Part shown: piece by piece, positions 43,610 to 57,862 of the stretch
Position numbering within the stretch: the first letter of the stretch is position 1
How the letters are laid out: each line of letters starts with the position of its first letter
Assembly: GCA_038380795.1 (NCBI GenBank)
Contig: CM076271.1
Span: 18,119,001 to 18,183,000 of the forward strand
Length of the DNA stretch: 64,000 nucleotides
Direction of reading: 5' to 3'
Source of the DNA: Pyrocephalus nanus
Lineage: Eukaryota; Chordata; Aves; Passeriformes; Tyrannidae
Program-made: the position numbers and the translations under genes
Notes under the pieces: model-generated
Seen by the model: only the letters and a program-made list of their open reading frames with translations
The model's database searches: none
What the model was told of the DNA's origin: nothing

Positions 43610-46600
43610 GAAATGTTGTACTATAGAACTGTGCATGTAGGTTTCTGTTAACTCCATCTGAGGGCCGTGCACACTCCAGGACCCTGGTGATAAAGTTTAA
43701 TTAATCCATGTATATTGCTGGCTTTTGCATTATTCTATTAAAAGTGTAGTAGTGATTCTCGTACTTTCTTCTCGTGCTTCCCTGCCTTTTGCATCTCTCT
43801 TTTTCCCATCTCTTTCTCCTAAGGACATCTCTGCTCACCAGTCTCTCCTGCCATTCCCATTGCTGCAATGCCACTTCTCTTTTCCTCCCTCCATCCACCA
43901 GCCCTGCACTGCTGAGTCTCCACCCTTTATCTGCAATGTCAGTGCACACCTCACTAGTAGGACGCTGTTGTTTTGCAGTTTGTCACAAAAACTGGAATAG
44001 CTGTTCCTAATCATGACATCTGTTTTTCCAGAGGCATTTTATATGAAATAAAACTTCAGGTTCCGTGGGGATGCAGCTGAGTGACTTGAATGTTGGTGTT
44101 CATTGCTGGATCATCTGATGGTGAAATCCATCAGTACAACTAGTTCTGAACAGGTTGGTTTAAGATAACTGCTCTAAATTAGTGACTGGTCTCTTATGAC
44201 CTTCTTTACCCAAGTTTGTGAGGTGCCTCATGCGTTCAGGATGGTTGTAAATAGAAATAAATTAATTCCTTCAGTGATAGCCGTGGCAGTTTGGGTTTAG
44301 CATTTCAAAGCTGTCCCTCCAGGATGCTCGAGGCCACTCGTGTCGAAGCCAGAGGCAGAGCTTTTATTGATTTCCACGAGAGTGACATCAGCACCAGGTC
44401 CCTTCGGCTACTCGAAACTATACAAATATTTGGATGGAAAATATAGGCAAGAGCTGGAATAACATTTTCACTTGGAGTCGTGGCCAGGCAGATGGTGTGC
44501 TGAATTCTGTGATATACTTTAATGTGACATTTGTGTTGGAATAGATACTTTATTTATAAATTAAAACTTTTGAAGGCCACTGAAGGCTTGCACTGAGACT
44601 GCAGTTTGAGTGCTGACAGGCAATTGAAGTTCCCTTCTCCCTGCTGCTGCTGTCCATGAGAGAAGGCACAAATGGAGCTCTCCCTACTGGAGACACATTT
44701 CAGTTCTCCCTTGAAAAAAAAAATAAAATTTAAAAAGCAGCCTCTCAACATGAGCCTTTAATGTTATTTTCAAAGCCTGAGGTTTGTAACTGAGGAGAGG
44801 TTTGGTTTCCAGGGCTGAAATTACACTGCCACAGCTCAGGAAGGTCGTTTTTATTTAGTCAGTTCTGTCATCATCAGAGGCAGTGCTGGGGTGGGACCAC
44901 TGCTGAGCCATTGGGGCTCTCTCATTGAACTCTGCTGTCCTGTCATAGGAAGGGTGAGGGCACGTTTGGGATGTAGCACAGACACAATGCCAGCTCTCAA
45001 AGGGCTGCAAGGCTGAGGCTTTTGCTGCAGGTTTCAGTCAGTCTGTTAGGTTTTTTATCCTGCTGCTGTGAAGCTTCCAGTCTCACAGAAAATCAAATGC
45101 AAGCCATCTTAACCTGCCTTTTGTCCATAAAGGTTGGCATCATTTTACAGTGGGTTAAAAAAAAAGTGGTCTTTGAAATAAACCTATTTTTTTTAACATC
45201 AGTTTGCCTTTAAAAAGTTGGAAATTATTAGGTAATGCAGATAAAGAGTCAAGTCCTTCTCCATGTCAATCATCTGTGTCATTCTGACAACCCCCCTAAG
45301 GTTAATAGGACACTTCCAATGTAACATGGTCTTCCTTGTACACTTAGTTCATGAGTTGGAGCCTTTTGGAAACTGAAACTTGCAGTGGTCCTGAAGTTTA
45401 GTGTACTTAAAATTTAGTGTATCTAGAATATGTGAAATATATTAAAACACATCTAAAATGTTAAGATCTTCTCAGCCTTCTGTTCCTTGCCAAGCACTGA
45501 CACGCTGCACAGTGTTATAAATTTGAAAGATTCTGTATTCTTTGACATTTTATGACCTTTTTTGTACCAACTGTGCCTTCCATGTATTTCTTTATCTATC
45601 TGTGTAGCTGCTGTCATTAAATTTCAAGTGAACTTTCTTCGATCCTTTATTTTTACTGCAGGCAGAAATGTAAGTTTGCATTAATAGAAGGTGCACAGAA
45701 GAGCTGGGGAACACGGACCAAATAAAATGTCAGACTGGATGGGAGAACTGTCAAGCACGGTTGAGATGGTTCGTAGTGATAACAGTTTATATGACATTTA
45801 TTTCAAGTATTTTGCGAAAGGTTAAACTCTGACTTGGCAGCTGCTCTGGATTTCGGGATTTTACGTGAGTAGAAGGTCAGTACAGTATTGAAGTGGATTC
45901 TTAGAAGTAAATGGTGTATAAACAACAGGCCAGGCAGCGTCAAAAATCCAAATCAGATCCTTCTGTCCCAGAAGGAACATTTAAGCAAGAAGTAAGAGAT
46001 AGCACATGAGCATCCTTTCCTGATGTTCCACACGTATTTTTGTGTCATTGATGAAGAGCCACGTCACTGCCTCAGAAATCTTGCTGTCTTCACACAAACT
46101 TGAAGGACCAGCAACATTTGAGCCCATTTCATAACTGCCTTCTTTCTCCTCATCTCTTCACATAGCTGAAGTCATAGTAAAGTTTATATTATATTCATGA
46201 GGAGTTGAAAGATCCACAAGAATTTTGGCTCTAAGTACACATTCCTATATTAATATGGATAGAGAAAAATATAAAATAATGTCCTTTCTGGGGCTTTTTA
46301 GGAAATTTGATCAGTCAGCCGTGTTGACTTTTGTTGCCCTTTGTCTGAATAATTACATTATTCACCACTACAATATCTTGAAGTTATTTATTATACATTT
46401 TATTACTAACAATCCACTTTGTGATAAGGGAGAATTAGGCAAGTCTTAAGACTGGGCTTAATGAAATGTGGGATAATAGAAGTGCTCGTTGCAATTCAGA
46501 AAATCTTTAGCTGAGTGCTGAAAACTGAATTCTGCTTTTCCTGAGCTGTTCTTCACTGGGCATTGGAGCCAGTTTTGGTGAGCAGTTGCTTTCTATGAGT

Positions 46601-47328
46601 AAGCCTGTGATTTGAGTACAAGGCTGAGGCCCAGACCCAACCACTGCTTGCCTGAAACTACACAAGGATTCCAAATTTCTGTGGGGGCTACATCCCAGAA
46701 AGCATTCAGTATCCAGTTTATAAGGCCACAAATCTTTGAATTTCCTCAGCAGTACAAAACCACGCAGTAGGTATCAAATTCTGATGTAGACACCACAGTT
46801 TGTACTATATAATTTCTTTGTCTTTTCCTCCCTTATTTAAACAATTTAGAGAGAGAGACCTGACATCATACGTGCCTACTTCCCTTTGACACATCTTACA
46901 CGATGTAAGTAATGATAATGTTTAAATCCAGACTGTAATTAACTCAGTGGTAATGGGTGGGACAGAAAAACACAGGCCATAATTTAGAGGCACATTCTCC
47001 AGGAGTTTGTGTGATGAATTCAGCAACGGTGGAGGTCAGCCCACGGCTCGGAGAACGGAGAGTGCTGAGTGAACACGAATTGCTGAGCATCTTCTGCCCA
47101 TTTTCCGTGCATGTGGATGTTACAGACCTGTCAGACAGCGCTTGCACATGCAGCATTTCTCGTGAGTGGGTGTGTTTGGGATTGGGTTGAGCTGACAAAT
47201 CTGATTGCCCTTAATTGACAGTCTGGCCCCATGAAAAAGAGGTGAAGCTCTATTTATCTGTGACTGTCTGTTCGCATGTAAGCATTTCCTTAAGTCCCTA
47301 AGCCCAACCCTCTTAAGATGTGAAAAAT

Positions 47329-47352
47329 ATTCCTGTTCCCAAGAACAGGAAT
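47329..47352. repeat. Perfect 10-bp inverted repeat with 4-base loop
   Basis: ATTCCTGTTC (47329-47338) and GAACAGGAAT (47343-47352) are exact reverse complements around CCAA. GAACAGGAAT resembles steroid-receptor half-site and ETS-like cores. Function unknown. Confidence 0.75.
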
Positions 47353-48911
47353 GGAAACTGATTCACATTTCTTTACTGGTGGGATGATTGTGAATAATGT
47401 GGAATGTTCCGGTTTTTCCACATCAGCAACGCTGCTTTATCTCAGGATGCTTTTGTTCCGTTTCCAAAATAAACAGTTGTTAATACTTGCACGAGGTGTA
47501 TTTGACAAGCAGGCTTTTGAGATCATCCACTGTTCCTTAGGTAAGCAGCCGCCCTGCTTATGTATTTACAGCTCTGTTTACATTTGTATAAACTAAGGAA
47601 AAAATCCCTTTTAAAAACATATGTCAGTCTAAAACCAGAAGCCTTATGGAAAGCCCAGGCTGTGTAGTAAAAGTTCTTAATTTCTGGGTCAGATGAGCTT
47701 CAAGATGGAAAGAAAAAATAAGGTTAGGACAGTGCTGGTTTTGCCTGATGAGTGTTACAGCAGGAGGATGCAGAGCCCAGAGCTATCTGTGGGTTCAGGG
47801 AGAGCCTAGAGCATCTTTGGAGGATAAATCCAGCTGTTGGTACTTACGTCTGTCTCTAGAAGCTTCTAAATTACTGATTGCCAGGAGCCAGGAGAGAATC
47901 CCTGCTAACAGACTCTGCAAGATGAGTATCCCCAGCTGATTGCTCTCAGACACAAGAGTCTGGGCTTGATGACCTTTAATTTGATCCTAATTGAGCTTTT
48001 GGCAACATTTAAGTTCTTTTTCTGATGGTCAGGTTGTTTTAGAAAATGGTGGTGGCTTAAGGCAGCCTTCTAATTCAGTGCTCTTGGATTTTCTGTGGAG
48101 TTTATATTGCTTTAAAACACAAGTTTTTAAAAAGGAAGTTCCAGTACTTATTAAGCAGAGATTTGAAAGAGTTATTTCTTTATTTCTCACTGGGGAGGGG
48201 GTTGGGATAAAATGAAGCCGTGGGTAGAGGGGTGTAATAGGGCTTTGTGAGGTTGTGAGGTTACACCAGGTCAAGCCATTGTTTTTCTCATTAACATGCA
48301 TCAATATTTACTCTGAATTCAACATGGTGCAAGTGATGGGAGTTGTGTGTATTCTGGAGCCCAGTCACTCTGCTTAGAAGAGGAAAGAAGGTACATCCTA
48401 ACTATTAAACATTTTTTACTGTTTACTGTTTTTGCTGTTTACTGTTAGGAGACAAAAGGGGTGGGGTTTTTTTAAACATGAGGAAATTCTGTGTTTTCTT
48501 CTCTTAAAAAAAAAAGATCACATTTGAAGGTAAGAAGACTCTTCCTCTTTGCATCAGCAGAGTCCTTTGGGAGCTCTAAATTTCTTTAGGATTCATGGCT
48601 GAGTGGGTGCAGAGACCCTCAAGGCCTTTCCAGGAGGGCTGGTTTATGTAACTTTCTAATCATGGGGTGATGTGGAGTGTCAGGAGCTTCTAAAATCCCT
48701 GTTTGTGCTCTGAACACCCAGGACTGGAGTTCACTCCTCCTGCACATGATGCTGTGCCAGATCCATTCCAATGACCTCCTTAAATATTCATATTCAGAGC
48801 TATCTTGCTCTAATGAAAAACATTTCGTGCAGCTCTCATAACTCTTTCACTTTTAGCCTTATTTCTGTTTTTCTAATGTCTTGATCTAGGCAGCTCCCAG
48901 CTCCTCTCTTC

Positions 48912-48948
48912 TTTTTTTTTTTTTTTTTTTTTCTCTTTTTTTTTTTTT
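48912..48948. repeat. T-rich tract (21 T, CTC, 13 T)
   Basis: Two T runs separated by CTC, within a longer pyrimidine stretch that starts at CTCCTCTCTTC and ends in CCCCC. Confidence 0.9.
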
Positions 48949-51889
48949 CCCCCTTTGTGGTTTTGCAATATTAAGTATGCCCCAAAATTTCATTAACATT
49001 TTAGATGTTTAGCTTTAAAGTATAGTTGGTGTTCCTAAGATCTTTTCTGCCCTTTGACAAAGGTTCCAAAAGGAAGAAAAGTAGTATCTTTTCTGTTTTG
49101 GCAGGCTCTGCTCCATTTGTCAGTGACAGAATGTGAGCCTCTTGGCAAAACAGTTTTTAATATAAATACTAGATCTGACTGAAAAAATAAAAGCAGAATT
49201 TTCTGAGAACTCCTTGAAATGTCAAGTTTGCTGTCACTGCAACAAATTGGAAACAGATCATTATAAGGAAATATTCTCCATGGGTTTTTTACAATTTCTA
49301 AATGCAAAATGTAAATTTACTGTACAAGTTTTTTTGGTAAAGCTGTATTGAAATAGATACAGACTTTTTTTTTTTCCCCCTGAAATTACCGGTCTTGAAA
49401 AAGAAATTATTTTGTTAACCAGGATGCCACACAAAAACGCAAGAAAAGTTTATCTAAAAAATTAGCAAAGTAATGATAATAATAAAGCAATTAATGTTGT
49501 GTTTTAATTAAGAACAAAACAAGGACAATTTTCAAGTACATTAGTATAGGCATGAACTTAACTTTTTCAACCAGATTTAATGCAGTCACCAAGACCACGA
49601 AGGAGACTGTTTCTTATTTTTTGGGGTTTTTAGGAGGACTTACTAATGAGGCTGAAACTTCAGATTCTGGAGGAGAGGAGATGGTTTGGAGCAGAGGACC
49701 AGCAGTGGATATCCAAGTAAGTCAAGGTTGGAATGAGCTCTGTGTTCCCTGTTCAGCACAGGGATAACTTTCCCTCTGCAGAGTTGTGAGTAGGGTCGGC
49801 AGCTTTGAGAGCGAGTGGGATGGAGATTTTTGTCCCAGGAAATGCTGTGGGTGTCATATAGAACAGAGGAGGAAACAAATGGAGGCTCCTGAGGGAGCAG
49901 CTGCCACCCTCTGGGAGGTGAGGAGGCTCCTATGGAGAGCAAAGCTGGTCCCACTTTGTGGGGAGCTGTGGAGCTGGGATGTGTTTGTGTCCTCGGAGAT
50001 CTGGATCTGTACCTGGGTTAAATGGATTTCAGGTCACTCACCCCACTGTTTCAAATCGTTCTTTCTCACTTGTGTTTCATGCTTGTCCAAGTTCATGTCC
50101 TACAGAGTCTGTCCCCCAGCCTGGTGTGCACACAGAGGGGAAAAGGGCCTGGAGCAGGGTACAATAATTATCAGTTTGTGACTGCCCAGCCAGGAACGTG
50201 CCAAGCATGGGGCTGAGCTCCATGAACTGAACATGCCAGTCTCTCAAGTCCTCTGTTTGGCTCCTTTGGGCCAAGCCTTCCTCTGGGAAAAGAGCTGGGA
50301 GTGGGGCAGGAATCCTTTTAATGTCATATCCTTATTTTTTTCTAAAAACTAGCTCTGGGATGAATCAGGATTGCTCCACTTTTATACATCTCTAAAAATT
50401 TCCACTGACATTGCAATGGGAATAAAACTTTAAAAATTATCTGAACAGCAGTTGCAGGAATATTGTTTCTCTTCTCCTTTTCTTTCACTGCAGCTCATGT
50501 TTTCCACCGTGTAGTTTAACTGGGAGGCTGAAAGTTTAGCAGTTTATTTAGGATTGAGGCTTCCTCCCAAACTGCAGAGAATCCTGAAAAACATCAGGAG
50601 AAGGTCTGACTAGTAACGAGCACAGAGTGTTAATGTTTGGTAACAGATCCTTTTCTGCTGCAGGCTATTTCAGGAAGATGATTGTTTTCAGTATAATGGC
50701 TTAGGCTGTATGTTTGTGTATTGCTTTATAACAATGAGGCTTTAGGAGATTGCTCCCATACCTACTCCTCCTGTTCTGCTAATTCATTTTCCATTAGACA
50801 GCACTTACAAAGACTACAGCGAGGTTTTTCCACACTCCAGTTAAAAAAAACCTGCCCTTTGTAAAAGCGCTTTGTGCCATAAACTCAGGGAGACCTCACT
50901 GGTGGCACTTGAGGCCAGGGCAAACCCCTCTCACCACGTGCCCAGCATCCTGCACACACCAAAATTTGCTGCAGGGACCTTCTTGACATCTGCTGTTGGA
51001 ACAGCTGTATACTGGGGGGAGGGAGGTGCTTTTCCTCCCCAATCTGTTGTTTGATCCTCAGGACTGTAGCTCAGAGACATGTGGGAAGAGAGGGCTGGTT
51101 GTGTCTCCCCAGACATGTTTATATAAGACCCTGCTTGCTCTGTGCTGTGTTTCTGCCTGTGTGCACTCAGAGTGGGGATGTGCTGCTACAGCCCCAAGCA
51201 ACTCCAGCTCCACAGCCTGTCCCCTTAGCCCAGTCTCTGAAGGCTAATTTATTTGGTTCTGAAGGCAGGTATTACCTAAAGATGTATTTGTTTATTCTGC
51301 AATAGCTTTATGCCTTCCAACACTTTTTTTATTACCCACGGTGGAAATGGACTTTTTTTTGGCCTCTCAATGTAGAGAGAAATTCAGTCATGTTTGTAAA
51401 GAAAACTGGGCTGACTGGTGAAAAATCATAAAAAAACCATGGTAGAAATAGATTTTTTATAGATTATTGGAGCTTGATGAAGTAGACCCTAGTGAATGAT
51501 TTAAGTCATTGAATAACAAGATAGAAAGTAATGGAAAAAGCCAAAGGTAACAATCTTGATGGTAGAGTTAAATGATTTATCTGACTATAGCTATTCTAAA
51601 GGCAAAGGTTAGTGTACTGAACTGGTGTCAGGAATTATTTCAGGAGGCATGCAAAGCCCTTTCAAGTTGCTGAAATTTGTTTATGTTGTACATTTGCCAT
51701 TCCCTTACCATTAGCCTCAGTTATTTTATGAAAGTACTGCATTGACCTCTACTGTGTGAAGTGAGCACACGTGCAGTTACCAGGAATTCATTGAAGACAG
51801 ACTGAAATAGGAGGGCACAGTTTCAGGCAAAAGTCAGGGTAAAACTGCAGATAAAAATGGTAAGGTCACAGGTGTTTTTTTATAAGGTA

Positions 51890-51935
51890 ATTTTATATAG
51901 ATATATAAAATATATAAAGTATATAAAATAATACT
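51890..51935. repeat. AT-rich satellite-like patch
   Basis: Repeated units of the ATATAAA type (TATAAAATATATAAAGTATA) form an irregular tandem array of about 45 bases. Confidence 0.6.
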
Positions 51936-54900
51936 ATAATTCATGAGTTCATATTTTGCCAAACCTGCTGCCCATGCCGGTTCTCTCCCTGTTGCTCTTC
52001 TTTGGTTTCCCCTTTCACTTCCCCTCTCATCCCTTTGTCCCCTCCCCATTTTCTCATCTCACACTGCCTGCCCGTGTCACTGCCACTCTCAATCTATCCA
52101 ACCCACTGCATCTGGTTTTACTTGGCTGTCCTTGGCAGGCCTGTTAAATTGCTCAAGGGGTTGGCTTCTTCCTGGAATATACACCCTTCTGGGGCCTTGG
52201 CTGGCAAATGTTACTGCTCAGGCTCTGTCTGCCGCTGTTGGTGGCATTTTGCAGTTGTTCTGGCTCTCTGGAGGCAAGTCTGTCACAAGGACAAAGGCTC
52301 TGCTCTCAAACACTGAGGTTTCTGCTCAGGAGGGCAACATCACAGGGACCTGGGAAAAAAAGAGTAGAGCAGAACAGTCTGCAAGGTATGGTCTAAATAC
52401 CTTTCAAAGTCACGTGCTGGGGAAGCTTCTTCTCCTCTTTGGTTGGAAAGACTGTCCCACAAGGGGCAGAACAAGGGGAGAGGGGTGTATAATCCTTAAA
52501 ATGGTGCTGAAGAAGAAATGTATCTCAAGGGATAAAATCTGAGGAGACAACTACAGCTCTAGTGAATTGAAATTGCTAAAGTGACGCTCGGTTCTGCACG
52601 ATGCAAAGCAGGCTGGTTTTGTTAAAACAGTGCCTGTATTCTTGAAAATTGACAAAAGCTGATTAAAATTAATGCTAAGCCAAGAGGGAGGAAGGTGGGA
52701 GACTGGAAAATTTCCTGAAATGTGTAGACACACTGGTGTGTCTCTCATCTTGGTGGGAGTAGTAACGAAGGGAGCTCATTACAGAAACAACACACAGCTT
52801 AGCCTTGCCCTTTCCTAGCAAGAAATGCTGCTACATGCAGTGAATTTCTGCTTTAGCATTGATTTATCTGAGGTATAAATCAGCTTCTTTCGTTATTATT
52901 TGCTGTTGATTTTTTTCATATGGCTCTCCTGCTTGACTGCTATTTTCCCATAGCATTTTCCCAGCATGCCTTCAGGAATATCAGAAAATGCTCACAAATG
53001 CTCCAGAAAAGTGCCAGCTAAATATTCCACAAAGTGCTTGCAGAGCTTGTGCAATGCTTCCCCTGGTCTCTCCCAGCTGTTTTTTAGCATTGATCTAATA
53101 TTTCCCCCGTGAGCAGTTAGCATTTTTGTGACATTAAACATAGTGGGGAGGATGTGTTTCCGCATACGAATAAAGTGACTGCTCTGATTTTTTCAGAAGA
53201 AAATAAGTATTCAGTGTTCCTCCACAGCAAAACTTGCTGCTCCAGATTGCTGCTGAAGGGTTGGGTTTCTTCTGGTCTTTTGGGGTTGCCTGTGGCTTCT
53301 CCAAAGGAAATAAGGTACTTTTAGTATTACAGTTCAGGCTACTCAAAATACATAGCATGTGACACTTTGGTTTTCTTCTGGCATTGAATCAAGCTCTTAA
53401 TGTTCTATATAACATTTAAGCAGATTACCTGAAGTATTTTTCAATAAACCTGTGTGCTGAGGAAGAGGGGGCTGTGCCAGCTGTCTGCAGCATGAGGAGT
53501 TTAGGTTATGTGGATGTACAGTCATACAAATTCTACCCAGCTCATGAAATAGTTTGCATTCACTTCAACAACACTTCTTTTCTCTCTTCTTCCCAGAAAG
53601 TAATTTCTAAACAGCATAATCCAAAGAAAGCCTGACAAAACCCAATAAGCCCAAGTTTTGTGCTGTTGGTTTAATGGTAATTGCTTCATTACAGGTCCAG
53701 TCCTGAATTTAGCATTGCAGTCATGAAACTCTGGACCTCTTTGTGTGACACTGTGACTTTGGGAAGCACAAGAATCATTATGCAGAACCAGGCCTCTAAT
53801 TAGCCTGATAAAATCTCAGTGATGCATAGCTGCTTTAGCAGGGCAGGTGAAATCCATGTTCCTGTTCGCAAAGCTCATCTTTTGAGGATAAACGTTTTAA
53901 AAAAAGTATTGCAGGCTCTTCAAATCCATTTATCTCTGGTTATAGTTGGTAAAAATCAACTTGTACCGTTTTTATAGAGCTGGTGGATGTCTTGAAAATG
54001 TTCCAGGTAGATCTTAATGTGGTCTTTGTGCAACATAGAAAGAAACTCTCTCATCTGATATATTGAGCTCTTCTTGCTAGAATTCAAAAATGTCACTTGG
54101 ATTTGGACTACACAGGTATAAAACTAGATAAAGTCATCTGTGGACAGAGCATTCCATGCTTTGGCATCTGCTGAATGGCCACTTTTCATAAAACATCAGA
54201 ACTATGAGCATTAAACTCACAATATTTCACATTTTCAATGCATTGCCTATTGGGAGCATTTTATGCCACGGATAAATTCTACATTAGACTTAAATTATTA
54301 AGCTCTGTGTTGGGTTTCTAGGCAAACACATATTAGTGGGACATCACACTGTGCAGTAGGAGTTGTGCTGTGCACACCAAATTCACATCCATTCGTGATT
54401 TCCAAAGGCCTGGATGCATCAGTGCTCAGCATCTGACAACTGTGCTTGGGCAACCATCTACCACCAAAATTGCGAGGTTTCCCTTCAGACAACTGGTGGA
54501 CTATTTTCTAGTTTATTTTCAGCAGTTCTGATGTGGGGAGGGGCAGTGAAATCTGCGGCATTGATACTCATAGCAGCTTTTTGGTGGAAATACATGTGAA
54601 CACAGTATAAACACAGTTCTTGCTACACAGAAGGCACATTTTAGGATTCATGAATTTTTAAAATGGTGAAGCCAAACAAAGGAAATTTTACTGCCTCTGA
54701 CTCAGATTTAGCAAATGAAAACCCTTGTTACTTTTCCTGGTGTTTGTGGAAAGCTGCTGCTCTTGAGCCATTCCTCTGCTGTGGCTTTGACTGTAACATT
54801 TTATCACATTTATGGGTATTCTGAAGAGCATTATTTGAACTTCAGCTTATGCTAGGGCTGAGTCATGTTGGCATAAATGCACTGATGTTATTGCTTATCC

Positions 54901-55391
54901 CAATACCTGCTGGCTGTTTCTGAGGAGAACCCCCTGGTACCTCTTTATGTGTCAAAACATGCACAATTTGGGACAGTCTGTAAATCCAAATTATGTTTCA
55001 GCAAGAATCTTGTCATACTCCAAGACACGTATTGTAGAAGTGCTTTCATGCACATTCAGAGTGTTTGTTTTACCTGGGAACCTGATAAAATCAAGCTCCT
55101 TGGCAAACAGTGCTGTTGCCTCTGGGTTTGTCGTGTCACTGCTCGGGTGAAGTGCTCGGTTTGCTGCTCCTTAACTTTGCTTCCAGCCACCAAACACCTC
55201 ACTTCATCTGTCCTGAAAATAAGACCCCCTTCACTAGCAGAGTTACACAGTTTGTGAAAAACTTTCCTTTGCAAAAGGCAAACAAAAGGGTGCCTGATTT
55301 ATTCAGCAATGCTTAGATAGGTCAGCTTCAGCCTGTGCAGCATAGATGGTGTTGCACTTGAGCTTGGAGAAAAACCAAGACAAATAAGTCA

Positions 55392-55394
<3 letters not shown>

Positions 55395-55428
<34 letters not shown>
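55395..55428. repeat. Uninterrupted run of 34 T
   Basis: The longest homopolymer in the window. It could be the poly(A) tail of a minus-strand retrocopy, but no target-site duplication or recognisable transcript sequence was found in the flanks, so it may be a simple expanded tract. Confidence 0.9.
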
Positions 55429-57845
55429 CTTATAACCTTGAATGATAAGATTTTTCTTCAGTCATTTTTAGGATGAAAAAATGGTGTATTGGAAAAGGCA
55501 TCAGTGGCCCAGAACACAGCAAAAGACAAGTCACCCCAGTTTTCAGCTACAACAGTTCCTCCTAAAACTGACAGGGTTATTCAAAATTATAACAGAGAGA
55601 TGGCTGAGATTTTAAGATATAGCTATTAGTTTAATATTTCACATGAAAATATTTCATATTTTAGTATAAGACATTAAAAATAATGAAAAATATAGAAAAA
55701 CATTATTATTATTATTATCTGCTTTTAAAATGAGCAGCAGATGTTGGATGTGAGCCCTCCCAGATTTCAATTGCAATGCCCAACATTTAACTAGGAAGCA
55801 GATTTTTGTGCAAGGTGATTGAAATGACTTCTAAAGTCATATGGTAGTTGAGTGCAACACGTTGGTGAAGCCCCAGATTGCTCATGTCTAGTTTTTTACT
55901 GTAGCCATTTATCAACATCATCCCTAGCTTTACTGGAAAATGTAAATCCAGTAGACACTAAAGGCAGATATTGCAGTATAAACAGCACTTTTCTTGGTAT
56001 CTTCTGCAACCAAGATGCAAAACCACCCAGTTTCAAGAACTAACACTAAAAATTGCCATTATTTTTTTCAACAATAGTAGCACACAAGTGAACATGAAGG
56101 TTGATTTATTCTCTTAGACCTTATAGTATATCCTGTACCTCTAGAACGGAGTGTGGGTGGGCATTCTGGATATCAGTAACACACAGAATTGATCCTGTGT
56201 TAGTAAGAATATATGTAAAGAAGCTTTAAGGAAAGTTCATACTGTAAGAAAGTATATGCTTGCAAAGCAAGAATAGTAAGAGAAAGGCAGAGAAAATAGA
56301 GTTGATAAGTAGAGACTGAAAAATGACACACTGTTATAGCTGCAACAGAGTATTTACACAAAATGCAAGGTTGGGGTGGGATCCCTGGTTGTAAGAAACA
56401 TCTGCAGACTCACAAAATCTATCTGAAGAAGAATTACTGTTGCCTTTAAAAATGACTACTACAATCTTTTTTCCTGGTGATTTGCTTATTTGTTTCCAGT
56501 ACTGATTAATTAGAGAGGAACCATAATGACAAGGCAGGCTTCAGGGCTCAGCTTCTGAGTCCCCTAAATCAATCTAGAGAGGCCACGGCTCCAAATCAAA
56601 CTGCTTGTATAAATACACCATTGAATAAATGCTTGAGAGATGCTATTGGACTGGAACAGTATTCCAGACATTACTGCTAAGATTTACTGCCTGGGAATCT
56701 GAATAATATTCTGTAGTATCTCCATTATCAGTATCAGGTCATGATCCACTTTAATTGACGGACAGTGTACACTGCAGCGTGTTATTCTTGCTGTCTGCTT
56801 AATCCTAGCAAGACTGAACTGGTCTCTGGAAACAGCATCTTATGAAAGAAAATATCAGACTTTAGATAAACCAGACTGGGGGTTCACAGTGAGGGGGGCC
56901 ACGTCCTCACTATGCTCAGGAGGAACAACCCACACTGGCACATGGAGAACCTTTGTGCCTTTGTTCTGGGATGAGCTGAAACGAGATGTCAAAGTCCATT
57001 TGTCTCCTGCTGTGCACAAGCCAAGGGAAGAAGCACCTTTCTGTGCCACTGACAGCGTTCGAATGTCCCTGGGCTTTCAGATTCCGCAGCAGTCGCTCTG
57101 CATTTCTTCTTCAAGGTTGATTTAGCGCAGTTTGGTTGGCTGTTTGCATGTTTTGACTTTTAATTTAGTCACTGTGGACATAGAGCTGAGAAAAAGAGCC
57201 AGGTTGCAGATGACATTGGGATGCCTAAATAAGAAGAGTGTTGTGTGCTGCCACGGGGCGATGGCAGCTATGTGAGTTCACAGTTAGTTTTCACATTTCA
57301 CATCAGGGAGTTTACATTTACATCCTTCCTTAGGGAGCTGTTTGGCATCCTTGTGTAAACAACAAGGTTCTTCCTTGCCCAGAATAGGTTTCTATCCCAA
57401 CCTCAGCAGGCATCTTGCAAAATCCACACAAGTCAGAGACATCAGTGTGGAGGACTTTCAGCCCCCTATGACTCTGCTTCCCGTGCTTACAGCAGGACAC
57501 CCGAAAGGTTTTGGTGCCTGCACTCCTCCAAAAGTGGTTAAGGGGTCCCTGCTAGTCCCAGGCAGACTCCCATCAGGAAATGCTGTCAGGTGGTGCAGGA
57601 CATTGCAGATCCTGCTGTCTCCTTAAGCATCAGGACCAGGGCTTGGTGTGCCATCCCCTGCCATCCCTTTAGGAATGAGCTGTGGCCGTATCTTCTCCCT
57701 CCTTGTTAGCCACGAATGCATTGGAAACCAAACGATGACTGGTGATGGCTCAGAGTTCCCCTAACTAGTTAAGCAGTTTAGTTACTTAATAATTAACTGG
57801 CTAGACTTGCCCTAAGGAAAAAAAACACAACACCTGTATGACTAA

Positions 57846-57862
57846 TTTTTTTTTTTTTTTTT
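57846..57862. repeat. Run of 17 T
   Basis: Homopolymer tract with no recognisable element beside it. Confidence 0.85.

Noticed and set aside
47940..48000. GGGCTTGATGACCTTTAATT looked like a CR1 3' end
   Set aside because: Only one short block matches; the following CCTTCCAACCC-type block is missing, so the support is too weak.
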